Shown here: positions 12,741 through 24,000 of the stretch, in pieces
How the letters are laid out: every line of letters starts with the position of its first letter
Numbering within the stretch: the first letter of the stretch is position 1
Assembly: GCA_003260075.1 (NCBI GenBank)
Contig: QLIY01000581.1
Coordinates: 39,757-103,756, forward strand
Origin: Phallusia mammillata
Lineage: Eukaryota; Chordata; Ascidiacea; Phlebobranchia; Ascidiidae
DNA: 64,000 nucleotides
Reading direction: 5' to 3'
Made by a program: the position numbers and the translations under genes
The notes under the pieces: model-generated
Databases searched by the model: none
What the model was told of the DNA's origin: nothing
The model's input: the letters and a program-made list of their open reading frames with translations, nothing else

Positions 12741-15087
12741 TCAAAACATCATAGCATCAAAGCCCTCTTCAAGAAATTGTTTGTAAACACTCATAAACTT
12801 AGCCACAAAGGCTTCTATGTGGTAGATGTCTTTTTGGCCGATGTGTGTGCGGTGTTCATACTGGGCAACAAGTTGGGTAACCTCGCTTTTCAAAGTCCCA
12901 TCACAGTTGTGCATTAGTTCGTTGTATATTCCCTATATGCCATAATAAGTTAAGGAGACAGTGTGAGAAAGAATAAAACAAAGTAATAGATTTGACAAGA
13001 CCTGACCTTAAAAGCCCCTACTTTGGATTTAGTGGTTAGCAAAGCTTTATTATGTAAAGATTGTGTTTTTGTAAAATGGTAAGGTTTGAAACTAAGTTTC
13101 CCAAAGTAGGGTTCATATGAGAGATGAAAAATGTGATTTGTGTTAGTTGAGGTTAGACCATTTAAAATGTTTGCTTTCCAATTGTCTATTTTAAATATTT
13201 AATAAATTTACTTAATATTGCTTGATAAGTATACTTAAGTAAATCAAAGTTTAAGAACAAAGCAACAAATAAAGAACAACTGCTTAAAACAGTGAAAAAA
13301 CAATGCTACGAATACTGTCATACCTTCATTATAACATCCGCTGGTATACATTTTGTGAGCAATTCATATAATCTCTGTCGACCCCCCCCCCCAAGACCTG
13401 ACCTTAAAAGCCCCTACTTTGGATTTAGTGGTTAGCAAAACTTTATTATGTAAATATTGTGCTTTTGTAAAATGGTAAGGTTTGAAACTAAGCTTCCCAA
13501 AGTAGGGTTCATATCAGAGATGAAAAATGTGATTTGTGTTAGTTGAAGTTAGACGGTTTAAAATGTTTGCTTTCCAAATGTCTGTTTTAGTCTATTTTAT
13601 AAATTTACTTAATATTGCTTGATTTATTCAATTAAATAAAAGTTTAAGAACAAAAAACAACAAATAAAGCCCCCCCCCCAAAACAATTTTTTATGCTACG
13701 AATATTGTCATACCTTCATTATAACATCCGCTGGTATACATTTTGTGAGCAGTTCATATAATCTCTGTCTAACTTCAAGTAATCGCTTTGGACTTTGTTC
13801 AGATACAATCGCGTTGGCAGTTTCACGCAAATATATCTAAACAAAAATGATGTAACAGTAAGTCACTGGGCATAAGACTTCAGTAATTTTTTAATGTCAA
13901 ACCTCCCAGTCAGGTTCCATGATTGTCTGATCAGCTGTGAATGGATATTGTTGAACACGGCATGTTTCACACATCAGTAAAGCACGACGAAGATTTCGTT
14001 TTGATGCTACTACAATCCTGCAAACAAACCAACAACCTGCTATAATAATTGGTAGGTGGCAAGATTTATAATTGGTAGGCACAGTAACACTATCCATGTT
14101 TTCTGAATTTATGTCATTAAGAGTCAAGTTTGGCAAAAGCATTATTCTGTTTTACTAACATGAAGTGATAAAGCATTATTTTGTATTGCCAACATAAAGT
14201 GATAACCTGTTTTAGCTCGCTACCCCCCCCCCCTATCCATGTTTTCTGAATTTATGTCATTAAGAGTCAAGTTTGGCAAAGGCATCATTTTGTATTGCCA
14301 ACATAAAGTGCTAACCTGTTTTAGCTCGCTTTCAGACACAGTTAAACAACAAAAGTTCAATTGAACTCATAATAACAGCCTCGTTTTGAGTTTGAAAACA
14401 AGGTAATATGTGAGCTGCCTATTTCTTTAATGAATAACACATTATTATTTTAACAAGACAAAATCATTTCCCACCTTCTTCCAAGTTCCGGTGGAAGTGT
14501 CAATCCCTCTTTCTTACAAACAAATGTTAATATTTTTAAAATCTCTTCTTCGCTTGGTGCAGGAACCCTGATAGACAAACATCTGCTTCTGATAGCTGGA
14601 ATTACCTACATAACCACACATCGCATATACATTATAAATACAAATGCATATTTATACTTATAATCACATAAAAACCGCATCACTTTTTCTATTGTTTTCA
14701 ATTTGTAATTTACACAACAAGTTTGTTTAGGCCAGGCCTGTACAACCTGTGACCCATTGGCCAAATCTGGCCTATGTTATTAAGTTGCTATGTCCAGCAG
14801 ATATTTGGATTTTAAATCAAGTGTGGCTTGGTTATCTATATATTTCATTGCTCACAGTAGGGTTCCTCTATTTCTCGACTTTTTCGTTTCTCGAGAAACG
14901 AGAAATTATAAATTCATTTCTCGAGAATCTCGAGTCTCGAAATTTTTATTTGAGCCGATTTTCTAACAAAAACAAACAAAAAAATTTCCTAATGTACGTT
15001 TTTTCGCTTCTAGTAGCGATCACAAGTAGTGACTCGCTCACAAACCAGCAAAAAACAAAGCAACTGTTATAGATCTTATGCAACCAG

Positions 15088-15151
<64 letters not shown>

Positions 15152-16491
15152 AATCGCTGTTTCGGAAGCAAAATAAGAAAGTTATGTGCCCAGTCCAATC
15201 TAGAGGTGAGTTGAAACGAAAAATACACGTAATAAGAGGTGTCGCATTTACTTTTTGTTTAAGATACGTGGCGTAATTTTTCTTGAGAAATTTGTATTTC
15301 TCGAGAATCGAGACTTTGAGGTCGTGAGGTTTGAGATAACAATGTTGCGACTTAACTAACCTTACTTGTAGAGTTACAATACAAAATTAGTCTGCATGAG
15401 TTCATGTATTTCTCCATTGTTCTTCTCAAGGCATGCTGGGCATCTTTGGAAAGTCTGTCAACTTCCGTCAATACAATCACCTGGAAGGGTGAAGCGTCAC
15501 AACAAATGTGTATAATGATAGACAAAAGTCAAAAAAGTTACATGTTCAAGCTATTACAAAACATTATTTTTAAGAATAATTTGTCAAGATAGGAATGATT
15601 AAACATCCTTCCCAATTTGCTATGCATGTTTTACAAACAACTTCATCAGAACATTCAGTCGGTTTGCAATCCTTATGCTATTGATGGACTAACCAGAATC
15701 GTTTATATTTCTCATAAAAAAGTAAAACCACTTTTTTCCCAAATATGTACATGAATATGTATAATATATATGAGCTCTTAATATGAAAGAGGAAGGCATA
15801 ATCATCCACTGTCAAGTCGTTTTAGGAAGGAAGATACTACCTTAAAGTGACGCTGTGTTGAAACATCTAATGGATTTGACTGAGCAACAGTTTTGATAAG
15901 TTCTTGAATAACAACCCTACAGAAAAAATACAGCAAAAATTAAGTTGCGGATACAGTTAAACCATTCTCACACTTTATTTCGGTAAAAAAATGCATCAAC
16001 TCACCTATCATGGAAGCCAGCATCACTGGGTGTAACTTCAATGTGATAATTGCTGGCTAATGTTGCAATCTCAATCTTTTTATTTGAAGGTGTAGTAAAC
16101 ATATGTTTCTCTATGCGAAGTTTTTCCACACCAGATCCGTAAAGTTCTTTCAAAAGGCACATTATTCTTGTCTTCTTTCCTAAGGTTATGCAAATGTGAC
16201 AATTCCAGTACTCAAGTGCAAAAAGTGCCAAAATGCTACTTCAAAGAGAGCCTCTTGGAAATAAATGTTCCGCAAACTACGGTACGGTTTATTAAAATTT
16301 ATTTCACACACATTACACAACAAAACAACATACAAAGTACATTAAATCTAACCTGCTCCGGGAGGACCATAGACAAGCAGATGAGGAAAATCACCATTTT
16401 TTACAAGCATCTTCAGATTTTCAGCCTGATGTAAATGATAATCCAATTTGGCCAAACTTTTCGGTCGGTATTTGTCAACCCACAAACTCAT
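12741..16491 (-). CDS. RFC3: Replication factor C subunit 3 (38-kDa clamp-loader subunit)
   Basis: Eight minus-strand exons join in phase: 16353-16491, 16005-16179, 15841-15916, 15361-15480, 14475-14605, 13903-14017, 13714-13836, 12741-12932. They encode 356 residues, the same length as human RFC3. RFC3 is an AAA+ subunit of the RFC complex, which uses ATP to load PCNA onto primed DNA during replication and repair in the nucleus. The start [13 protein letters not shown] is canonical. Walker A is GPPGAGKKT (42-50), followed by the family-typical RIMC; the second acidic motif is LTEVD, then [13 protein letters not shown], the SRC motif IRSRC and the [11 protein letters not shown] segment. The C-terminus is GFDAMMF. 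It is divergently arranged with PGAP2. Introns contain poly-C joints. One of them leaves a partial second copy of exon 7 (13323-13380), probably an assembly effect. Confidence 0.97.
12999..13713. repeat. Duplicated RFC3 intron 7 with partial exon copy, split by two poly-C runs
   Basis: The segment at about 13003-13280 is repeated with scattered substitutions and small indels at 13394-13669. C runs lie at 13382-13392 and 13670-13679. The first copy runs on into 58 bases of RFC3 exon 7 (13323-13380) before the C run. The full exon follows at 13714. Divergence is of allelic size. Confidence 0.7.
14070..14360. repeat. Local duplication around poly-C in RFC3 intron 5
   Basis: The segment 14091-14222 is followed by C at 14223-14233 and then restarts as a close copy (ctatccatgttttctgaatt...) at 14234-14335. 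Confidence 0.65.
14850..15330. repeat. CTCGAG-rich palindromic repeat with 60-base C run in RFC3 intron
   Basis: The core TTTCTCGAGAAA recurs in both orientations (14886-14940 and 15283-15313), so the two flanks could pair as a long imperfect hairpin. A run of 60 C occupies 15090-15149 between them. This may be the two ends of a palindromic MITE with a sequence gap in the middle. I could not define a target duplication. Confidence 0.45.
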
Positions 16492-17264
16492 GCTTATTAA
16501 AAATTAAATTGCTTTTGGAACAAAAAGCCAATAGTCTAAAAGTCTGCCAAAAATGTATTTATATTTACAAGGTGAAAAACTATTTCTATCCCATTTTATA
16601 TGCTGTTTATTAAAGGTTAGTTAGAACTAATTAAACCATTCTGATTTGTTTTGTCTGTTTCAATGAGGCATAAAAATGCAAGCAAATTACATCCGTGCAA
16701 TTGATTTTACTTGTGCTTATAGCTTTGCTAATTTCAGTGCCGTTTGCTTTTTTAAGCTACACAGCGCACCCCCCCCCCCGTGCAATTGATTTTACTTGTG
16801 CTTATAGCTTTGCTAATTTCAGTGCCCTTTGCTTTTTTAAGCTACACAGCGCAAAAAAATCCAATTTCCAATCGCAATTTTCACTGTTGTTGATTGTATT
16901 TGGCGGGAACGTGATCTTCTAAAATTACAGGGTCAGTATAGAAAGCTTTTAGGTAAGTTATCCAAAACATAAAATAATTGCCATAATTGCAGTCAAAATT
17001 GTAAAATCAAAACGAAAGTGCCTTTCAAACAATAAAGTTTAATATGTTTAAAACAGGAGACTGGTAATAAAATATTTCGTCAAATAAAAAGACACGCATG
17101 AATTAATAAAAGCACTGGACCGAAAAAAATACTGGTTGGTTAACAAACTTTCAGCTGGGTTGGGTCAAAAATTTTTGTAAACAAACAGTTAACTTTCCAT
17201 GTTTTCGTATGTGGTTCAGTTAACTGTTGATCAGTAACTTTTGAACGTCAATTACCTCGTTACA
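16492..17264. promoter_or_regulatory. Shared divergent promoter region RFC3/PGAP2
   Basis: The start codons of RFC3 (minus) and PGAP2 (plus) are 773 bp apart and point away from each other, so promoters of both must lie here or in unseen 5' exons. A block of about 75 bp (16694-16768) is repeated at 16780-16855 across a C run (16769-16779). No TATA box or known operator is convincing. Confidence 0.5.
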
Positions 17265-19136
17265 ATGAAACAAGCCGAATTGGTTGGAATGAGCATGTTT
17301 GCGGCCGGAACCGTTACGGTGCTGCTACCGTTTTTCGCTTTAACATTTGCAGTTGTTTGGTCACTTTTGTTTGCATTTGATGCTTCGACCAGGACCCATT
17401 GTCATGTAAGTTTGTTGTTTAAGTTTTTTTATATATCCATATATAATCACAAGTCAAAAAACGGTACAGTTTGCTTGTATATTTAATCTCCCTAAACCTA
17501 AACCAATTGTAAAGTTAGTAATTGTTTTATAAAAGTCATTAAAATGTTGTTTAAATCTTATGTAATTTTTGCCAGCAGTAATAGTAAATAAAGTTAGTAC
17601 TTTCGAACACTATTTGTAAGTGGTGACATATTTTTACAAAGCATTTTTTAGCAAACCCCAAAAATAATCACTTTATTAAATGTCTTTTCAAGGTTCCCAA
17701 TTATTTACCAACAGTCAGCGCTGCGATTGGGCTCACACCCCAAGCTTATGTATGGAGAGCTTGTATAGGAATTTCAACAACACCAAGACTGATAGCTTTG
17801 TGGATGTACAGATCATATTTGAGGCAAAGTCAGCTTGATGCCACAGCATTGGTAACAAAAATATATTATTGCCAAAAACAAAATTGAATTATTGCTGGCT
17901 CACCCTTCTATATTGTACATGCAATCCAAATTAAAATTATCCAGTTTTGTTGCATTCTAAAAAAAATTTTTATAGCTATTAACTTGTAAAGTCTAAATGT
18001 TCTTTTTGTTTATTTAGCTAAAGCCATTTCATCGACTGTTGTCACTTGTTATGCTTACTGGACATTTTGTAGAAATCTGGGCTCTCCTTGCATTGTCAGT
18101 TATTTCATCTACCGAAAATGGAGGTATAAAATTTTTTCAACAATTATTAATTGTGTGGTTAATAAATAAATAATACAGTTGCACACAAACTAACAAAACC
18201 GTAAGAGTAAGAAATAATTGTGTTTAGCTTGAGTGTGTGTGTATGTATGTAAAAGTGCCTCACATTCCAGACTAGTGTGTTTCTACATGTGGGATTTTAT
18301 GATTTGTTAGTAATGCTGATGCATTTGTTTTAACAGTCACTGTGCATAGCATCTTAACATGTCAGAACTACAAGAAGTCTATTGTTTGTTTGCTTTTAAA
18401 ATCACCTGTGCATAGCAGTGACAAACAAAAGCCAAATTATAATTGAAGCATATAAGAACTGGGCACAGAACTATCAAATGTGGTGCATGCCAACCATTTT
18501 AAAAAGAGTCTCAACCTTTTTCAGATTTACATGAATATGCCTTCATTACTTTTATGGTTGGAGGTATCACATCCATGATAACAGATTCATTGAATAAAAC
18601 AACTCTTGTTCTTAATGAAAGGGAGCGACAAATGGCCAAAAGAAAATTAATATTCTGTATTCTCAATATTACCTCATTCGTATGGGCTGTTGTTTTTTAC
18701 TTCCAGCACAATTGGTATTGTAAACCAGGAGGTAAGTTTAAGATTTTTTGTATGTAGCTTACTTTGTTGCAAAATTAGTAGCTTTCATGACTATTACAGT
18801 GTAAAACAGTGAGTTAATGACTAGTACAGTGTAAAACAGTTGTATTTAAAACATTACCAAAAAATTTTTCCTAAATCTTGGATTTGATGAAATGCGTGTT
18901 TTAAATTTTACAATTACAAACTTCTTTTTGAAAGGGTGTCTGCCTTTAAAAAGTAAAATTATTTTTTCCTAGATGTATAATTAAAATACCTAAATTTATT
19001 TGCAGTTTACACATTATTCGCCTTCTTCGAGTATATCGTGATTTTAAGCAACATGGGATTTTACTACACTCAAAAACTTGAGATGGTAGACTACAGAATA
19101 ACAGTGGTTGACCCTGATGGGAATAAAATCGGTTGA
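17265..19136 (+). CDS. PGAP2: PGAP2 (post-GPI-attachment to proteins factor 2, FRAG1 family)
   Basis: Five exons join in phase: 17265-17405, 17693-17851, 18018-18123, 18525-18731, 19006-19136 (247 aa; human about 254). PGAP2 is a multi-pass Golgi/ER membrane protein needed for fatty-acid remodelling of GPI anchors before surface delivery. Family landmarks are visible: an N-terminal hydrophobic helix, then THCHVPNYLPTVSAAIG, YVWRACIG, the HEYAFITF segment, YFQHNWYC and VYTLFAFFEYIVILSNMGFY. Several hydrophobic segments fit the FRAG1 topology. I chose the ATG at 17265 because the codons upstream in frame are not ATG and the protein aligns from there. No internal stop, missing exon or poly-C joint affects it. 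Confidence 0.95.
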
Positions 19137-21012
19137 AATGAAAAAGTTTCATTTTTGGTGTTGCAATTATGAAATGCTACATATGGTATATACCCTGTTT
19201 AGAGTAAATTTCTGTAGAAGTTTTGTTTCTTCTACAGGCCTTTAGCGGTTACGAATGCCAAAGAGTGTAAAAGTATATTTTTGTTGCTGAATGTTAATAG
19301 AAAGCATAGTGGTTTGCCAGTGATATTATTCGACCAATTTTTCTATGCACTGTGCCTATTATGAATTTTCTGTTTTTTGAATATGAAAAATATATACTAA
19401 AGCTTTTAATACAATGTGCAGTTATGTGTGTGACATTTTGTGTTTGAGATAAGAATAACTGTTGTTATCTTAAGGATTTTTAGTTCCATTTTGACTTTAA
19501 GTGCCAGGTAGAGTTATGAAAAACCTTAATCGTGGAACGTTGCTCAAGACGTGCAGTTTTTTGGGTGGGCAAATTAGTTAACTGTTGTTTGAATCACGTT
19601 TTTTTTTTGCAGCCACGTCCGGTTTGTAAGTTTACCAAAAATAAAGTGCACGTTGCAATGCCTCATGCAGGTATTTGATAATATGTTGCTCTGGGAGTTT
19701 AGTTTATCTGCGAAAAAGCAACCAGATGTAACCAACACTACAATTATGTACTATGATTTATCATAATGTCAAAGCTTTATTTATTGGGACTATTCAAAGT
19801 TTCCTTTCAGAGTTTATACTTATAAATCCAAGCTAGGCCTACATTTTTGGGCAGTAAATTTTAGCAGACATTTAATTGACTATGCATATTTTTCACACAT
19901 AAAGCATGCTATTTAACAAGTCAGTATATCATGGATTAAAACGTGCGTCGCACTCTATAACGTCTAGGACGAGTCATACCCAGGCCAGAAATTTAAGATA
20001 TATTATTCACTCATATGTATTTTTACCCCCTTTGTTTTGAAAGAGAGGAACGTGTATATTTTATAAAATATCACAGACTGCGTCGATTTGTTTTCGTGGC
20101 TGCGGTCCGTGTTTTTTTAAGGTGTTTTGAAAAAACAAATTTCTCCAGCGGTTTCCCAAAATTTGGACTTGCAACTACAGTACTATTTTTTGGTATTTAA
20201 ATGAAACACTTGCGGTCTCTTAAAACTACTTAGCGGTCACCCAAACCAAACCTTAAAAAAACNCTTGCGGTCTCTTAAAACTACTTAGCGGTCACCCAAA
20301 CCAAACCTTAAAAAAACCCTGGCTGCGGTCTTTCAAAAATGTGCAAAATTGTCGCCCTCTTTGCCCAATACCACCTGCAATTCATGGATGTGCTACGAAA
20401 ATGTTGCCGAGTTCCTTATTCAAACTCAAACATGTAAACAACCGAATTAAAACACGTCACGTATGCTTCAGAATGTCAACATAGTATGCAAATTAAATGC
20501 TAGGCAAACTGTTTTATGTATCTCATTTTCGCTTCAAAATCGAACGAGAATATTCTACCTCATTTCCGCACCACCAGTGGTCCATGGACCACCATGTTAC
20601 TGTTGGAACGGGTCGAAGAAACTGAATTGTAATTATAAAATCAAGTTTGGCAATAAACTAGAAAAATACGAGTTTGGTTTTGTAAAACCTTGTAGTTATT
20701 ATTATTTTTTTTCACTTTAGATGTGACGGTAAAAATGAACCCGAAGTACCACATTCAGAAATTTTTCAACGAGTTTTTTGAGGTTTTTGGATTGGTTTAC
20801 CACCAACTCCTTTACAGTACCCTCCGTTGCAGAGGTCTAGGGATTTAAAGTCCTTTAGTCTTCTAAAAGGGGGAAGGGCTAGCTCGCTATACAAACCCTT
20901 GGCTTGGGACAACCACAATACAGCCTACTCTTCAATGCCATGATCCTGAACCTCAAAGCTTTCGCACAAGGGCATTCCTACAATCATTTTGGCACCAATT
21001 TCCCCCAAAAAG
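19137..21012. other. PGAP2 3' flank and left part of duplication copy A
   Basis: The first ~300 bp probably include the PGAP2 3' UTR. From about 19450 the sequence matches the right-hand copy from about 30820 onward (e.g. gtgccaggtagagttatgaa at 19501 and 30867). The part at 19930-20350 is mostly absent from copy B and contains a direct repeat of about 50 bp split by an N at 20263. No conserved protein seen. Confidence 0.55.
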
Positions 21013-24000
21013 TCAGTTTTCATTTTCACTTGGATTTAATAACCTTTCGCGTTCAGTGTTATTAGCAAGTCGCCGTTGTCGCCTCCACTCCGCTAGGGTG
21101 TACCCGAGAGCCGTACAAGCCAGCACTCCGTACATCATGTAAATCTGAATGCGGACGCAAACCTGACCACTGATGATGAAACTTATAAATAATCCTACCA
21201 CCGTGAAAAGAGCCAAAGTCCCAAAAGCTGTTTCGAGACGGTCTGAGAAGAAAACCGCCGTGATTGCTGAAAAGCATACAAAAATAGAAATGTTAGTTAC
21301 AATTAACCACAAACGGTGACTTTCCAATCATTCATCCCAAAGACCTTAATGAGCATACATGTAATTAGGTTTATAATCTCGTTTGGTGTAAAAAGACTGC
21401 ACGTTTTTCACTTTTTCTAGCCCTACGCCTTGCCACATGGGAATGCTTGGTGACCGAGTGATTCGCTATTACGCCCTTAATACATCTGGCGTAATGTGAA
21501 GTTATTGCTAATTAGACTCCCATCTTTGGTCACGCAATATAATGAGATTTTATTTAAATGTTTTCCCTAAACAACTAGAGACTATGAACTTGCAAAAAAT
21601 GACTAAAATCGAGTCACCCGCCACCAAACTCGGACTCGAACTCGCTGGGTAAACAGTTGTGCTTGTATTTTGGCACGAGTACAAATACTATTTAAAAATC
21701 AATGTCACTTACACGCAGAAGTAGTCTGCCAAATACCGTCGGAAACCCCCAACATTGCTCCCAACGCGTAGACCGAGTTCCTTGACCCGTGAGTCGGTTT
21801 CCATAGCAACTGTAACGTCCAACTAGCCGTGTCGGATACAACTCCGCAAATTATGACAGGGTTGAGACCGAAACGGTGGGCAAGACGACCCACCAGGAAT
21901 GACGACACGACGTTGAGAGCACCGTATGTTGCCAACACAAGTCCAACCTGGAACGTGTTTAAAGCAGTGGTTCTCAACCTTTATCGACGAAATTTAAAAT
22001 TGGGGCTTGATCAACTGCACCGGTTATAGGCTATTCCCAGAGCTTAAGTGTCTATTACAAACCACATGTAAAAATTAAGGTAAATTCCTCCCGCTAAGTT
22101 TGAAATTCCTCCCTTGGTAGGAATTCCTCCCCGGTTGGGAACCACTGGTGTAATGTGTGGTGTTTTCTCAAGTTGAAAAAGACTATTCCACACGGCCTAA
22201 GCCAGGGGTGTCCAACCCGTGGCCCGCAGGAAGGTTTTGAGTGGCCCGCGCGGTATTTTTCGAAACGACTTATATTATGTCAACTTAATCTCCTACGTAA
22301 TTTATGGGGAACTTTTATTCCGAAACATTAGCATTTATTGTTTGCTTTATTTCTTTGTTAGTAGAGTTTGTCACAACTGTTCCAGTTACTTTTATTGCAT
22401 CACAATCGACATTGTTTCTACATTGTTACGTCCACAATCATACTCCTGCTTCAAAAATCTGTCATTAATATTTTTTGTTTCATGTCGGTACAACTGATAT
22501 CAGAGACTTGTGCAAAACGCATTTAGCAGTGAAATATCCCCAGCACTCTGCAGTGATATAGAATTATAGATTATGTCAAATAGGAAACGAAAAGCAGCTA
22601 ACGCTAACAGAATATTACAAGAGAGTGGACATGTGACTTCAAATCCTCTGTAAGATCAATAATTTCTGACAGCCATACGGAAAACTCGCTTCGCATAGCT
22701 ACATCGTCAATCTCACCGAATATTGCCAAACTTGTTAGAGATAAACAGGTCCAAACTTCACATTGAAATGTCGACGTGCAGTAAAAACTTTGTTGACTTT
22801 ACTATACCTTGATGTGTTTATTGTTCTCATACCTGTAAACCAGTGTTTCATACCGGAACGGAACGGAACGTTATACCGGAACGAAATAAATAATTTTTGG
22901 CTCAAATACCGGAACGAAATACCGAAATAAAAAAAATTCAAAATACCTGAACGGAACGAAATACCGTTATATTTTATTTCGGTATTGCGTTCTGAACATT
23001 TGACATGAAACAATTGCTGAAAATTTCGCGCCGTTAAGCTCTTACAGTTTATATTCGTTTGACCATCATTGACAAAAAATGACGTAACAACTACCGACAA
23101 TAATTTTTTTGTGTTGCAACTTTCTTTCTTTTTTCGCTTCATAGCTGTAAAGACCACAAAGAAATGTTCTTTTGTTAAGACCGAAATACCGACAAATAAC
23201 GTTATAAATTTATTTCGGTCAGACCGGAACGAAATGAAAATATCGGTCCAGTACGAAATAACGAAATAAATAATTTGCTCAGAACGAATAACGTTATTTC
23301 GTTTCGTTCCGTTCCGGTATGAAACACTGCTGTAAACGAGGATAATACACATATCTAAGATTTTAATTTCGGTGTGAGGAGTTTAATTAGAAATTATAAG
23401 AGGGGGGGGGGTAAACGAGGATAATACACATTTCTAAGATTTTAATTTCGGTGTGAGGAGTTTAATTAGAAATTATAAGACAGCTATTTCTAAGATAACA
23501 AATTATCAGCAACACTCAAGTGGCCCGCGCAATCATTCGTAAACCGCATGTGTCCCTTTGGCCAAAAAGGTTGGACAACCCTGGCCTAAGCTCTTTAATG
23601 GGGTACAGATTTACCCCCCAAGGGTCAAACTTGACATGTATTGGGGTAAATAAAAGCAACGGAAATTTTTGGTAGGGGTGTTGCTTTTGTTGGCCACAAG
23701 TGAATGTATTTTTTCTACAGTAAACTTCTATCTAACCTTCTGTACTCCGATGGTACAAGACACATAAGCTCGTGTGAAGTTGGAAGCGGAATAACCAACT
23801 ATCAAGCCGTAATACAATCCAGTAGGTGTCAGTAGAAAGCTGTCCATTGAAATCATATGCCGGAATGACGATTTAATGGATTCCAGTACAACCAAATGTG
23901 ATTTCTTTTTGTGGTCTGTTAAAATAAAATCTTATGATACAGGGTTAAAATGAAATGCTTTATTCGTATAGCTGTGTGAATGTCCAGACTTCAAATTGGT

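Noticed and set aside
14749..15072. 107-codon plus-strand frame
   Set aside because: Lies wholly in an RFC3 intron, overlaps a palindromic repeat and shows no family resemblance.
15029..15214. Open frame with a long proline run
   Set aside because: The prolines come from the 60-base C run in an RFC3 intron.
22735..23352. 205-codon minus-strand open frame
   Set aside because: It is built from repeated units of the nested MITE (ISFR, FRSG-type repeats) and crosses the element's borders, so it is a by-product of the repeats.
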